DNA from: an uncultured bacterium
GTDB taxonomy: Bacteria > Bdellovibrionota_B > Oligoflexia > Oligoflexales > CACXFL01
Direction: 5' to 3'
Assembly (NCBI GenBank): GCA_902766925.1
Contig: CACXFL010000103.1
Coordinates: forward strand, 1 to 39,902
Length of the DNA stretch: 39,902 bases
How positions within the stretch are numbered: the stretch's first letter is position 1; each line of letters opens with the position of its first letter. The translations under genes and the position numbers were made by a program. The notes under the pieces are model-generated. The model did not search any database. It saw only the letters and a list, made by a program, of their open reading frames with translations, and was not told where the DNA came from. Positions 25,007-35,524 of this stretch are shown here, piece after piece.

Positions 25007-25351
25007 TTTGATAAATATCCTAACTCTCAAATACCAAGGAGAGTAATTACTCCCCTTGGTATTTTTGTTTAAAAAACTATCACCATAACTTTATAGAAAT
25101 AGGCTTTAAGATAATAGTTAATTATCTAAAGTTTAGCTTCCTTACTAAGTGTTTAATCAGATAGATTTTTATAATATTTTTAAACTTTTTTATCTTGAAT
25201 AACCCATTATTTAATCACTAGTTTTTTTACATAAATAGTTGATTTTATCACCTTATTTATTAAATTATATATGTTTTATGAGTATGTATTTTTATAAATA
25301 TAGTACTCTTATTTTAATTTTTATTAGAGTTAAATCTCAAAAGGAGAGATT
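25007..25351. other. 345-bp AT-rich gap upstream of yebC (mirror copy)
   Basis: Holds the terminator of the preceding gene at 25029-25067 and the yebC ribosome site at the right end. I see nothing else in it. Confidence 0.6.
25029..25067 (+). terminator. Intrinsic terminator (mirror copy)
   Basis: Mirror of 14836-14874: a stem built on ATACCAAGG/CCTTGGTAT followed by TTTTTG, ending the helical protein transcript. Confidence 0.85.
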
Positions 25352-26077
25352 ATGTCAGGTCATAGTAAATGGAAAAACATCCAACACAGAAAAGGAGCTC
25401 AAGATGCAGTCCGGGGTAAAATGTTTACCAAGGTTACAAAAGAGATAATTGTAGCTGTTAAAGCCGGTGGACCTGACCCCGATAGTAATGCAAAACTTAG
25501 ACTTGCTCTTGTTAAAGCAAGATCTGTAAACCTTCCTAAAGATAATATTGAAAGAGCTATTAAAAAGGGAGCTGGTAGTAACGATGAAGCTAACTATCAA
25601 GAAAAAATATATGAAGGATACGGTCCTGGAGGAGTAGCTCTGATTGTAGAATGTTTAACAGATAATTTAAATAGAACCGTAAGTGAAATCCGATATATTT
25701 TCTCCCGAGCTGGAGGAAACCTTGGAACCGAAGGGTCTGTAGGATATATGTTTAAGAAGAAGGGTTCTATTGTATATGATAAATCTAAAATTACAGATTA
25801 TGATAAATTATTTGAAGTAGCCTTGGATAACGGAGCTGAAGATATATCTGATGAAGATGAAGTATACGAAGTACTGTGTGAGCCAGAAGCTTTTACAACT
25901 CTTAAAGAAAAACTAGATGAGATAATTAAGGTTGAACCATTGGAAGCTTCTATTAATAGAATTCCAGATAATTATGTAAGTGTAGATTCAGATAAAGCTG
26001 AATCTTTACAAAAGCTTATAGATAATCTAGAAGATAACGATGATGTTCAAAACGTATTCCATAACGGAGATATCTAA
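25352..26077 (+). CDS. yebC: YebC/PmpR family protein (mirror copy)
   Basis: Identical to 13826-14551, 241 aa with the diagnostic MSGHSKWKNIQHRKG start. AGGAG lies 5 nt upstream of the ATG at 25352. Confidence 0.96.
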   Translation: MSGHSKWKNIQHRKGAQDAVRGKMFTKVTKEIIVAVKAGGPDPDSNAKLRLALVKARSVNLPKDNIERAIKKGAGSNDEANYQEKIYEGYGPGGVALIVECLTDNLNRTVSEIRYIFSRAGGNLGTEGSVGYMFKKKGSIVYDKSKITDYDKLFEVALDNGAEDISDEDEVYEVLCEPEAFTTLKEKLDEIIKVEPLEASINRIPDNYVSVDSDKAESLQKLIDNLEDNDDVQNVFHNGDI

Positions 26078-26102
26078 TCCTATCTAGTCTAGTCTAATCT
26101 AA
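26078..26102. repeat. Short pentamer repeat behind yebC (mirror copy)
   Basis: TCTA recurs every 5 bp directly after the yebC stop; mirror of 13801-13825. Confidence 0.6.
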
Positions 26103-26138
26103 TTTGATTGAGTTTAATCATGTTAGTTGCTCTTAAAT

Positions 26139-26168
26139 AAAAAGGGAGATCGTAGATCTCCCTTTTTT
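26139..26168. terminator. Bidirectional intrinsic terminator (mirror copy)
   Basis: GGGAGATC/GATCTCCC stem with A and T flanks, between the convergent yebC and lipoprotein genes; mirror of 13735-13764. Confidence 0.92.
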
Positions 26169-26195
26169 GTTTTGAACTTTTAACCAACGTGGAAA

Positions 26196-27332
26196 TTATG
26201 TTCCTTGTCTTTTGAAGATATATACATCAGGTATACATCTGGTTACATCCACTTCTGTTTGTGTAGGACATGTAACTTGTTGCCTTTGTGTGGCTGTGCA
26301 TATACAACCTTTAGGCCAACCGCACTCATAGTTTTTACCATCACATGGAAAAGTAGTACCGTAAGCATATACATTTGAATCGGTTGTTTCTTTATAACAT
26401 TTTTCACCTATTCTTATAATATTTTTCTCATTTGCAGGTTTTGTTTTTGTCATGGTTATAGGACAAGCACTAATCTTAACTGTATTTGCATTTACATCGC
26501 TATACAACCCCGCATTACAATTATTACCAACACAAACTTTTGTTACAGCGAATTGTCCAACAATATCTTTAGAAGTTAAACCAGTATTAACGGCATCTTC
26601 TTTTTCCCCTTCTATTTTACCTTCGTATTGCCACCCCATATCTAGATAATATCTCGCATCTGTAACTAGAGGATGAACTTTATTACCTGAAATAGCAACT
26701 AATCTCTCACCTGAATATCCCTTATTATTTAAGAAAGAACTTTCAAAAAATTGGTCAACTTTTGATATCTTATTTTCACCTTGATATACCGCCTTAATGT
26801 TTACATTAATCTTAGCTCTAACCTTCTCTGTTGGACCAACCATACCATTAACTTGTGTATTTACATTTTCTTTTGTTTTATAATCCACGAATACCAAATT
26901 TACATCAACTGTATCTTCTTTATCTTCACTTGGTGCGGCCGTAAATGTTTGAGGCTTACTCTGATAACAAGGTTCTAAGTGACCTTCTACAGAACACCAA
27001 AACATCATCTCGATATTATACGTACATCCTTCTTCTACTTGTTCTTCTATACTTTCAGTTTGAGATACCTGGAGGGTGTCTTTAACCGAATTCTCTTTCA
27101 GAGGATGAGATGCACTCAAAGGTCTATTATGCGACTCACAACCAGTTTGAGCATCTTGTACTGGCCATATTGCCAGCGCTACATTTTTAGGCTTTTGTGG
27201 AAATTGGTCACCATCAATTTTAAATGCTATAGAAGACAATCCAGAACCACCAGCACTTTGAATACTTTTACAGGAAACACTAAAAAGAGTAAGTACTCCA
27301 ATACCTAATAAAACACATAACTTACTTTTCAT
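26196..27332 (-). CDS. Putative Cys-rich lipoprotein (mirror copy)
   Basis: Same 378-residue protein as 12571-13707: signal peptide ending at Cys21 and a C-terminal module with at least ten cysteines. GGAGG lies 9 nt before the ATG at 27332. A frame open to a TTG at 27395 is not used as the start. Confidence 0.8.
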   Translation of the reverse strand: MKSKLCVLLGIGVLTLFSVSCKSIQSAGGSGLSSIAFKIDGDQFPQKPKNVALAIWPVQDAQTGCESHNRPLSASHPLKENSVKDTLQVSQTESIEEQVEEGCTYNIEMMFWCSVEGHLEPCYQSKPQTFTAAPSEDKEDTVDVNLVFVDYKTKENVNTQVNGMVGPTEKVRAKINVNIKAVYQGENKISKVDQFFESSFLNNKGYSGERLVAISGNKVHPLVTDARYYLDMGWQYEGKIEGEKEDAVNTGLTSKDIVGQFAVTKVCVGNNCNAGLYSDVNANTVKISACPITMTKTKPANEKNIIRIGEKCYKETTDSNVYAYGTTFPCDGKNYECGWPKGCICTATQRQQVTCPTQTEVDVTRCIPDVYIFKRQGT

Positions 27333-27414
27333 TAGAAAAAACCTCCACAATTTTCTATGAACACTAAAAAAACAGTTAATTCTTGTACAATCCAAATTCC
27401 TTTTAGATCTTCAA

Positions 27415-27547
27415 AAACCACCCTTTTTGAATAGTGAATACAGATAACGGAGTAAAATCTTATTTTATCTTGTATTTAACTGACATCATTGACAATAAAT
27501 GACAAACAATAATATAATAAAAGGGTATTAAATTTAGACGGTGGTTT
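27415..27547. promoter_or_regulatory. Candidate invertible promoter segment (mirror copy)
   Basis: AAACCACC (27415-27422) and GGTGGTTT (27540-27547) bracket the promoter; mirror of 12356-12488. Confidence 0.35.
27489..27518 (+). promoter_or_regulatory. Sigma-70-type promoter for the recombinase (mirror copy)
   Basis: TTGACA (27489-27494), 18-bp spacer and TATAAT (27513-27518), reading towards the recombinase ATG at 27637. Confidence 0.65.
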
Positions 27548-27636
27548 ATTTGATAGATTTGAATCCTGTAGAACATATCTGGTAAAAATTTATAGTTCCT
27601 ATAATGGTTTAATAATACTAATTTAGGAGCTAAAAA

Positions 27637-28230
27637 ATGATTTACGGATATACTCGCATTTCAACTAATCAACAAAATACTGAAAACCAAAAGCATGAAA
27701 TAGAATCGTTCACAAAGAAAAATAAAATAACCATAAATAAGTGGATTAATGAGATAATTTCCTCTCAAAAATCTCTAAAAGAACGCAAGCTTGGAAGACT
27801 CTTAAAGAAACTTAAAAAAGGGGATATTCTAATTACAACCGAGCTTTCTAGACTTGGTCGAAATTTATTCGAGGTTATGGGTATTTTAGAAATTTGTCTT
27901 GAGAAAGGTTGTCAAATCTGGACCTTAAAAGAAAACTATAAACTAGGTACAGATATTCAATCAAAAGTTCTTGCTTTTACGTTCTCGCTTGCAGCAGAAA
28001 TTGAACGACAACTTATTTCTCAACGTACTAAGGAAGCATTGAGACGATTAAAAGACGAGGGCAAACACCTTGGCAGGCCTCACGGATTTAACTATAATAA
28101 ACTTGATACAAAAAAAACAATAATTAAAGAATTACTTGATAAACAAGTTTCAAAAGCACAGATAGCAAGAACTCTTAACTGCTCATGGATTACATTACAT
28201 AGATACATCAAAGACCACTATCAAAAATGA
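27637..28230 (+). CDS. Serine site-specific recombinase (mirror copy)
   Basis: Identical to 11673-12266, 197 aa: Ser9 in YTRIST, SRLGR arginines, dimerisation helix and C-terminal helix-turn-helix. TAGGAG lies 7 nt before the ATG at 27637. Confidence 0.93.
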   Translation: MIYGYTRISTNQQNTENQKHEIESFTKKNKITINKWINEIISSQKSLKERKLGRLLKKLKKGDILITTELSRLGRNLFEVMGILEICLEKGCQIWTLKENYKLGTDIQSKVLAFTFSLAAEIERQLISQRTKEALRRLKDEGKHLGRPHGFNYNKLDTKKTIIKELLDKQVSKAQIARTLNCSWITLHRYIKDHYQK

Positions 28231-28271
28231 TTCTTCTTCAAAAGTCTCATTTTTTTTATAAATAAATCTAG

Positions 28272-28285
28272 ATTAATATATTAAT
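28272..28285. repeat. 14-bp AT-only palindrome (mirror copy)
   Basis: ATTAATATATTAAT, 41 bp past the recombinase stop; mirror of 11618-11631. Confidence 0.3.
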
Positions 28286-28410
28286 ACATTTCATCTGTAA
28301 TTTTAATAATTATACGTAATAACAAATTCTTAAAAAACATCCCCACCCTAATTAAAAATAATTCTAATTCATAATCGAAAGGAATAAGTTTTTTTGCGAC
28401 TACTTTCCTA

Positions 28411-28791
28411 CTACTCTGTTTTTCCTGTTTCCAAACTAGAGGTAGAAGCTTTCATTTCTGGATGCCAACTGTATCTAATTTTTATAAGATCAACTTCCTT
28501 ATCTACTTGACCTTCTTCAATAACAGATCCCAGTCCACCACGACGTTCTCCAGCGATATCTGTATCTTCGAAACTTACCTTAGTACTTCTTTGTCCTACT
28601 TTTACTTCTCTTGTGATATCTTTTTCCTTAACAGGTTTTTTCTTCTTAGCAGGAGCTGAAGCTGTGGCTTTTTTAGCTATAATAGTAGATTGATCTACAG
28701 GGTTTGAATCAGTACTAAAAGCATCAGTACAGATCATAGTAAACGTAGCAATAACACAGGTACAGAGTAAATATTTAAGTTTTTGTTGCAT
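28411..28791 (-). CDS. Small exported basic protein (mirror copy)
   Basis: Same 126-residue protein as 11112-11492, with a signal peptide and a Lys/Ala-rich mature part. The start is the ATG at 28791, with AGAGG 8 nt upstream. Confidence 0.72.
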   Translation of the reverse strand: MQQKLKYLLCTCVIATFTMICTDAFSTDSNPVDQSTIIAKKATASAPAKKKKPVKEKDITREVKVGQRSTKVSFEDTDIAGERRGGLGSVIEEGQVDKEVDLIKIRYSWHPEMKASTSSLETGKTE

Positions 28792-28892
28792 AATATACAC
28801 CTCTACAACTGATATACATCCATATCGACAAAAAAAAGATAAACCTTTACTTTAAATTTTATCCTATTTTTTCAACTAAATACACCATCAAT

Positions 28893-29573
28893 TTATAAAC
28901 TCTGCCCTAAAATCAAACTAGCTAGATACTGCAGACATCCGATATAGGCCCGAGTTGGATAGATAATAATTCTAAAAACCCCACTTACAAGGAACAAAAG
29001 AAGAATAACAAAACCAAATCTAGACATAAATTCTTCATATTTTCTTCTAAAACTCATTGTAAAAAAAGCTCCCAGTACTGCCCCACCATCTAAAGGAAAG
29101 ATAGGAATAAGGTTGAAAAAAGCAAGCACTGTACTAATCCACATAGTCTGGGTAATCAGAGTTACAAGTGGATAGAAAAAACTTCCAGGACCTATTACAG
29201 TAGATAAGAAAACCCCATACAGTACCAAGATAACAAAACATACAAATGACAGAACCAGGTTTGAAGCAGGACCAGCTGCTGCTACCAGAGCATGTCCCCA
29301 TCTTCTACTTTTAAAATTTCTAGGATCTACAGGTACTGGTTTTGCCCAGCCGAATAGGAAAGGAAATCCAGACAGCATTGCAGCAAGTGGCATCAAAACT
29401 GTTCCAAAAAGATCCATATGAGCTATAGGATTTAAAGTAAGTCTACCCATCTGCTCTGCAGTTGTATCTCCCTGTCTTTTTGCAGCAAAAGCATGAGCTG
29501 CTTCATGTAAACAAAGAGCTAAAATTAAAGCTATAAAATCAGTTACAACCTGAGCTATATTTATATCTTTCAT
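28893..29573 (-). CDS. Site-2 protease family metallopeptidase (mirror copy)
   Basis: Identical to 10330-11010, 226 aa: HEAAH zinc motif at 23-27 and Asp162 in PLDGG, embedded in several membrane segments. Confidence 0.9.
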   Translation of the reverse strand: MKDINIAQVVTDFIALILALCLHEAAHAFAAKRQGDTTAEQMGRLTLNPIAHMDLFGTVLMPLAAMLSGFPFLFGWAKPVPVDPRNFKSRRWGHALVAAAGPASNLVLSFVCFVILVLYGVFLSTVIGPGSFFYPLVTLITQTMWISTVLAFFNLIPIFPLDGGAVLGAFFTMSFRRKYEEFMSRFGFVILLLFLVSGVFRIIIYPTRAYIGCLQYLASLILGQSL

Positions 29574-29703
29574 TATTATTAAACCTTATAAAAACATATT
29601 ATTATCATACTTATTCAACATAAGAATAAAAAAAACTGGAAGCAGTTTCAACCATATTATATAATTATAAAAGTTCTAACTCCCAAAAATAAAGGATTAT
29701 TAT

Positions 29704-31035
29704 ATGAACCATGAAGGTTTTATAAATTGTTGTAGATTATCTTTAGTAGCTCTCTTTTTTTGTCTTTTGTCTGTAGTTTCTTCTAATCTATATTCCTGTC
29801 CTGCTTTTATGCATAGAGCTGATCTTGGACAGATAAAAACTAAGATACACGCCAAGGATCTATCTTTATATTCATACCAGGAATCTACTAAAAAATGGCA
29901 CCTTGAGACTCTAGATATAGAAAAAGCTGACAAATTATCTCAGATAGATATGAACTCCATTAATAACTTTGAAAAAGATAGTATCTTTGAAAAAAATACA
30001 AGACTCGTATTTGAATTTCCTCAATCAGTTACTGATAGATTTAACCCAGATCCTTCTTCCCCAAAAGATCTAAAAAATCTTCCTTGTTCCAATCCTTCTT
30101 TTATATACGAGATCTACTCTCCTAGATATCATTCATACCTATACCTTACTGACTGTAAGGAAAACTCTTCTTCTTCTAAACCTATTGTATTAAATGATAT
30201 CAGTCAGGATCTAATATACTCCTCTTTTTTTAAATTCTTCCACTATCCTAAAAACCACGTAGCATTTAAAAATATAGAGGTTATATCTAAAGATAAAACA
30301 AAATTTATATCAGCTGCTGACAATGCTACACTAGCTGTATATCTTGATATAAAATACTTCCTATCCATAGAATTAGGTGCATCAAACTTGTTTTCTCAGA
30401 TACGTTCTTGGTTTACAACCCCCCAACAAAAAATAGCTGATGTATCCTTCTTTTGGAAACTTTTATTTATGGATATAGATATAAATATGAGAGCTACTAC
30501 CTCATTTTATAAAGAGTCTGTATTTATTCCTTTTCAGATGAATGTTCCTGCAGAATCTAGAGATTACCTTAATAAAAACAGTGGATCACTATATTCTTGG
30601 AATGTTAACGACATTATATCCTACGATATGTCAGGAGAGACCCTTCCTATTTTTAATTTATCTGATGTAAAAAAAGCTGCCTCTTCTAAATTAGCTCAAA
30701 AATTCTGTCATGGAAAACTCTGTAAATTTAGTCTAAACGGAAGAGGTCCTGATTTTAATTTTACAGCATATTTTGCTATGGAAAAAAAGATGGTAGATCT
30801 TGGATTTTTCCCATTTTTAGTTACTGATGAGGCTAAAGCAAGACATGATCTGGGGTGGGATAGTAAGATTAACCCAGCTCTTAAAAATAGAATCGGTATC
30901 TATATGAACGTATCTGGACTTAGAACTGGAGATTACTACTGGGATTTTTGGATAGATGTTGATAAAGACAGAACTAATCTACCGGCAGTATGTCCTACTC
31001 CTATAAAAGTATCCCCTATTTTTATATCTGGATAA
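29704..31035 (+). CDS. Unrecognised exported protein, 443 aa (mirror copy)
   Basis: Identical to 8868-10199: signal peptide with a borderline LYSC lipobox and an aromatic-rich C-terminus. AAAGGA precedes the ATG at 29704. Confidence 0.85.
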   Translation: MNHEGFINCCRLSLVALFFCLLSVVSSNLYSCPAFMHRADLGQIKTKIHAKDLSLYSYQESTKKWHLETLDIEKADKLSQIDMNSINNFEKDSIFEKNTRLVFEFPQSVTDRFNPDPSSPKDLKNLPCSNPSFIYEIYSPRYHSYLYLTDCKENSSSSKPIVLNDISQDLIYSSFFKFFHYPKNHVAFKNIEVISKDKTKFISAADNATLAVYLDIKYFLSIELGASNLFSQIRSWFTTPQQKIADVSFFWKLLFMDIDINMRATTSFYKESVFIPFQMNVPAESRDYLNKNSGSLYSWNVNDIISYDMSGETLPIFNLSDVKKAASSKLAQKFCHGKLCKFSLNGRGPDFNFTAYFAMEKKMVDLGFFPFLVTDEAKARHDLGWDSKINPALKNRIGIYMNVSGLRTGDYYWDFWIDVDKDRTNLPAVCPTPIKVSPIFISG

Positions 31036-31113
31036 TCTATAGAATAATTTATCCCTTAAAAACTCGTGCTGAATAATCTAATTTATGATACATATTCTAA
31101 AGTAAGTAGTGTT

Positions 31114-31130
31114 GTGGAATAAATTTCCAC
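31114..31130. repeat. Short hairpin (mirror copy)
   Basis: GTGGAA/TTCCAC stem between the exported protein and the substrate-binding protein; mirror of 8773-8789. Confidence 0.4.
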
Positions 31131-31159
31131 TACCCATGTTTAATAACTAAAAAACACCA

Positions 31160-31173
31160 GGAATAATTATTCC
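31160..31173. promoter_or_regulatory. 14-bp palindrome upstream of the substrate-binding protein (mirror copy)
   Basis: GGAATAATTATTCC ends 10 bp before the ATG at 31184; mirror of 8730-8743. Confidence 0.45.
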
Positions 31174-31183
31174 GTTTTATATT

Positions 31184-32866
31184 ATGAAAAAACTACTATC
31201 TACTATTTTTATACTGTTATTATTTTCTCTACTAACTGATCATTCGTATCTTTTATCAGAAGAGGCCTCAAAAACTCAGCTTAAAACTCAATCTCAACTC
31301 CAATCAGTATCTCAAGTCCAACCTCAACCAAAATCCTCTTCTACTCTCACTCTTGCTTCAGATTCTTACACTGGAAATTACTGGCGTATTCATCCGTTGT
31401 TTACCGATACTGAAGAGGATATAGTTTTAAAAAACTTAATTTTTACTCCTCTAATAGATATCTCTCCTTCCTGGTCATACAGGTGTAGAATGTGTGAATC
31501 TTTTCCTACCTATACTATAAAAAAAGAATCTTCAAAAACTAAAACTATAACTCACTGGAAACTAAAAGATTGGTATTGGGCTGATGGATCTAAAGTTACA
31601 AGTTCAGATATAAAACTATCCTGGCAGATACTTAAAACAAATTATAGTCAAACTAAAATCTATCATCCTCTAGAATATATTGAATCCATAAATATTAAGG
31701 ATGATAAAACTTTTGATATTATATTCCTAGGTCCACATCCTGATTTTTATAAAATAGAAGGATTTTATATAGTTTCGTCCCGTATTGAAAAGCCTATTTG
31801 GGAAGAGTCTTTAAAAAAAATATCTACGTATAAAAAGAACTCCTCATACTATAATACTTATAATGATAAAGCATTGTATAACGGAGCTTTTTACTTTAAA
31901 GATCAACATACCTTAGTATCAAATATTCATCTAGAATCTCTTTTAAAAAATGAGTTTTTCACCCAGTATAAAAAAATATCCCTGTTTAATATAAAACCCG
32001 AAGAACTCTCCTACGCCTCACTTAAAGGATCTTTTGATATTTTCTATCATCTAAATCCTTATCTTATATATCCTGGCTCTCTTCCTGTATCTGGATATAG
32101 GTTTATAAAAAATACTACCCCAATATATGAAAATATAGCTTTCAACATGCAAAACTCTATGTTTACTTCTCCTCTTATGAGAGAAGCTCTAAGCTTAGCT
32201 ATAGATAAAACAAAAATTGCTTCAAAGTTAGGACTAGCGGTAGCTACAAGTTTTGTTAACCCACGGGATCCTAGTTTTTACCCTTTTAATAAAAAATATA
32301 ACCTAGATCCCAAAAGAGCCTCCTCACTTCTAGAAGAGCTTGGTTACGTGGTAGATCCTTCTTCGTCATACCGGGTTAAAAAAGATACCCAAGATCCTCT
32401 TGAAATCAGTATTCATTATTTAAATAACGAATTTAGAAGAACGGTAGTATCTTCATTAAAGGAAGATCTTAAAAAAGTAGGAATTAAATTAAATCCTATA
32501 CCTTTGACCCTAAAGGAGTATAAAAAAGTTATTCAAAAATCTTCTTTCCAAGATCTACTACTTCTTTCCTGGGAACTACCAATAGATTTTCCACCTCGAG
32601 GGATACTCTATTCTAAAGAGATTCCTACTTTCGATTCAGGTTACAGTGGACAAAACATCTTCGGACTTAGATCCCGTGAAATAGATTCACTTATTGATTC
32701 ATATCTTAAGGAAGAAGATCAAACGAAAAAGCATTTGATCTACGCTAGAATCGTAAACCTTGTAAGTGGTGTAAATTGTTCTATACCGTTATTTTTTATG
32801 GATAGGGTACTGTATCTAAAAAACGGTATAAAGCTTGATTCATTCTATCCTAGTTTTTGGAACTAG
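31184..32866 (+). CDS. Family-5 ABC substrate-binding protein (mirror copy)
   Basis: Identical to 7037-8719, 560 aa: signal peptide, Gln/Ser/Lys-rich linker and SBP5 fold, with no transporter genes adjacent. Confidence 0.86.
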   Translation: MKKLLSTIFILLLFSLLTDHSYLLSEEASKTQLKTQSQLQSVSQVQPQPKSSSTLTLASDSYTGNYWRIHPLFTDTEEDIVLKNLIFTPLIDISPSWSYRCRMCESFPTYTIKKESSKTKTITHWKLKDWYWADGSKVTSSDIKLSWQILKTNYSQTKIYHPLEYIESINIKDDKTFDIIFLGPHPDFYKIEGFYIVSSRIEKPIWEESLKKISTYKKNSSYYNTYNDKALYNGAFYFKDQHTLVSNIHLESLLKNEFFTQYKKISLFNIKPEELSYASLKGSFDIFYHLNPYLIYPGSLPVSGYRFIKNTTPIYENIAFNMQNSMFTSPLMREALSLAIDKTKIASKLGLAVATSFVNPRDPSFYPFNKKYNLDPKRASSLLEELGYVVDPSSSYRVKKDTQDPLEISIHYLNNEFRRTVVSSLKEDLKKVGIKLNPIPLTLKEYKKVIQKSSFQDLLLLSWELPIDFPPRGILYSKEIPTFDSGYSGQNIFGLRSREIDSLIDSYLKEEDQTKKHLIYARIVNLVSGVNCSIPLFFMDRVLYLKNGIKLDSFYPSFWN

Positions 32867-32875
32867 TTAACTACT

Positions 32876-34075
32876 CTAATTTTTAGGTTTTAGAACAATT
32901 TTTGAAATCTCTGTATGTGACAGAAGTCTCATTGCAGGTCCCCATTGAGCTGTTCCTTCAGAGACATATACATTTTTATCTTCATCTACATTATAAAGTC
33001 CACCAATATATCCATGGTTACTGTATTTAATGATAAGATGCAGTGGGAAAAGTTGTCCACCATGAGTATGACCTGAAATTACAAGATTTATATCGTTTTC
33101 TCCAATCTGGGCTGGAGTATGAGACAGAAGGATTTTATAGTCATCTGGCAAGGCTCCTGCCATAGCTGTATCTACATCTGGAATAAGATCTGGGGTTGCT
33201 TTAGATAGATGTTTACGTACATGTCTTTTAAAGTTTGTAATATCACAAATCCCTCCAAAATATACCCCAGCTACATGATCTCCTTCATTTATAAATACTC
33301 TAGCTCCATAACTTTTTATAGCTTCAACTATATCTCCATTTCTATCATAAAGATACTCATGATTTCCCATTACAAAATACATTCCATATTTTGATTTAAG
33401 ATTTTTTAACTCAAAACTTGCCCCTGATTTTTTCTCTACCATATCTATATAATCATCTATTATATCTCCATCTAAAATTACAATATCAGGATTTAATGCA
33501 TTAGCTTTTTGAACAATCTTTGCAAGTCTTTCTTTTGAACTATGTCTAGTGATATGAAGATCTGCAAGAACCACGAGGGTTAACTCTTCTTTTATTTTAG
33601 AAGAGCTTATAGTCACCTCTTCTACTTCAGGAATTTTTATCCCTTGATATAAAGCTGAAACGTTTATACAAAGGGTAACAACTATAAACACTCTTCTCAA
33701 ACGACGACGTTGTCTACCGTTAAAACGTAGCTTAAAAACCACAAGAAAAAACAACTGGATTATATCAAAAGTAGCTGTAATAATAGCAAGAAAAAAGCAT
33801 CCTATGTAACAAAAATAAAGTCCTGCGGAATATATAGAGAAACCATTAATACCAAATAAATACCCAGAGCTCATCCAATCATAGAAGGTTTCAACTCCAG
33901 GAACTGCCCCTTCAAAATACGCTGAAAGCAGAGGCGGAACTCCTGCTACTACGAGTAAAAACAAAGTGATAAGAGTTTTTGTAAGTTTTGATCCTTTAGA
34001 GTAGAGAACATAATGAAAAAACAGATAACAGTTAACAGAACAACCAAGCATATACATAAAAAATAACATTTTCAT
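32876..34075 (-). CDS. Membrane-anchored metallophosphoesterase (mirror copy)
   Basis: Identical to 5828-7027, 399 aa: N-terminal membrane segments and the complete D-x-H, GDxxD, GNHE, GHTH ligand set. The start is the ATG at 34075, with AGAGG 7 nt upstream; the in-frame GTG at 34081 is not used. Confidence 0.88.
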   Translation of the reverse strand: MKMLFFMYMLGCSVNCYLFFHYVLYSKGSKLTKTLITLFLLVVAGVPPLLSAYFEGAVPGVETFYDWMSSGYLFGINGFSIYSAGLYFCYIGCFFLAIITATFDIIQLFFLVVFKLRFNGRQRRRLRRVFIVVTLCINVSALYQGIKIPEVEEVTISSSKIKEELTLVVLADLHITRHSSKERLAKIVQKANALNPDIVILDGDIIDDYIDMVEKKSGASFELKNLKSKYGMYFVMGNHEYLYDRNGDIVEAIKSYGARVFINEGDHVAGVYFGGICDITNFKRHVRKHLSKATPDLIPDVDTAMAGALPDDYKILLSHTPAQIGENDINLVISGHTHGGQLFPLHLIIKYSNHGYIGGLYNVDEDKNVYVSEGTAQWGPAMRLLSHTEISKIVLKPKN

Positions 34076-34142
34076 TCGCACACCTCTTCTCTAGCACACT
34101 ACAATCAGATCCAAGTTCTTAGCTTATCTACCTACCTCTACC

Positions 34143-35003
34143 TTAAACCTCAACTCTTCCTTCAAATACTTTGGTAGCAGTTCCAGACATATATACATGA
34201 TTATCTTCTTTACTCCATAAAACCTCTAGATCTCCTCCTGTAAGATGAACCTTTACCGAAGAATCTCTATCAGTAAAACCGTTAAGAGCTGAAGCTACAG
34301 TTACTGCACAAGCTCCAGTTCCACAAGCCAAAGTTTCTCCAGCTCCTCGTTCCCAAACTCTCATAGATACGTTAGATTTATCAATTACTCTTACAAACTC
34401 TACATTAGTTTTTCTTGGAAAAAGAGAAGTAAAGTTTTCTATTTTTCTTCCCATGGTTTCAATATCTAAGGTTTTAACATCTTGATCTACATAAATTACG
34501 GTATGAGGATTTCCCATAGATACACAACTAATTCTATAGGAAGTTCCTTCAATATTTACAAGCTCTCCTACAACCTGAGGTTTATCAATATTTACTGGAA
34601 TTTTTATCCCCTCTAGTATTGGTTCTCCCATATCTACTCTGATAGTAGACAAACGTCCATTCTCCAAATTTAACTTAATTTTTTTTATCCCTGCTAGAGT
34701 TTCTATATCCAAGGAGAGCTTATCTTCTTTTTTAATGAGGTTATTTTCATAAACGTATGAGGCAACACATCTAATAGCATTACCACACATCTCAGCTTGA
34801 GATCCATCGCTGTTATACATACTCATTGTAAAATCAGCCCGACTACTTGGTTCAATCAGAACCAACCCGTCTGAACCTATTCCAAAATGTCTATCAGATA
34901 ATTTCTTAGCAAGTACTGAAGGATTCTGAAGTTTTTGATCCAGACAGTTAACATAAATATAATCATTTCCTATTCCATGCATTTTAGTAAAATTAAGTAT
35001 CAT
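34143..35003 (-). CDS. dapF: Diaminopimelate epimerase (mirror copy)
   Basis: Identical to 4900-5760, 286 aa, with Cys73 and Cys227 in the active site. It begins at the ATG at 35003; the frame open to a TTG at 35060 is not family-like. Confidence 0.95.
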   Translation of the reverse strand: MILNFTKMHGIGNDYIYVNCLDQKLQNPSVLAKKLSDRHFGIGSDGLVLIEPSSRADFTMSMYNSDGSQAEMCGNAIRCVASYVYENNLIKKEDKLSLDIETLAGIKKIKLNLENGRLSTIRVDMGEPILEGIKIPVNIDKPQVVGELVNIEGTSYRISCVSMGNPHTVIYVDQDVKTLDIETMGRKIENFTSLFPRKTNVEFVRVIDKSNVSMRVWERGAGETLACGTGACAVTVASALNGFTDRDSSVKVHLTGGDLEVLWSKEDNHVYMSGTATKVFEGRVEV

Positions 35004-35524
35004 ACTCACTCTTTCTATTTGAATTAAAAATCTAACCAGAAGTACTATAGATACAATCAAAATCGCTGTGAATCAAATAGTTTATAGTAGAGTAATTTTA
35101 CCTAATATTTGCCTATAAAACAACCATTTATAAATTAGATTCTAACTCGTTTTAGAAGTGGGTTTCAAAAATAAAACATCGTTCTCTAAAAGAGACCCTT
35201 TATAATAATCCCCCTCCAAAGAGCTGTAGTGATAGTTTTTTCTTTACTTTCTCCTGTAATCGTTACGATAAGCCTTGTTATCTATATATTTTTTAATAAA
35301 GTATAGTATATTCCATAATTTAACTTACATTTTTTAAATATAACATTTTTTTGTTATATTTAAAAAATTTTTGTTACATTTCACCTACAGCACAACTAGA
35401 TGATATTCCTAGTATAAGAATAACTACTTATTTTTAACTATTTTACTCTATCATACCAGAAGATTTTCTTAGACCCCCCAAAGTACTATCAGAAAAGATT
35501 TAAAAGATATACCTCAACCCAAAA
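35004..35524. other. 521-bp non-coding stretch before dapF (mirror copy)
   Basis: Mirror of 4379-4899. It holds the AT hairpin at 35329-35368 and minor palindromes; I see no gene. Confidence 0.6.
35329..35368. repeat. 17-bp perfect AT hairpin (mirror copy)
   Basis: Arms 35329-35345 and 35352-35368 around a loop that reads TTTTTT on the plus strand; mirror of 4535-4574. Confidence 0.8.

Larger units (their letters stand above)
27333..27636. other. Divergent control region (mirror copy)
   Basis: Mirror of 12267-12570, holding the recombinase promoter, phased TGACA repeats and the bracketing inverted repeat. The switch orientation is the same relative to its genes as in the left arm, so the two arms give no evidence of an inverted state. 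Confidence 0.65.
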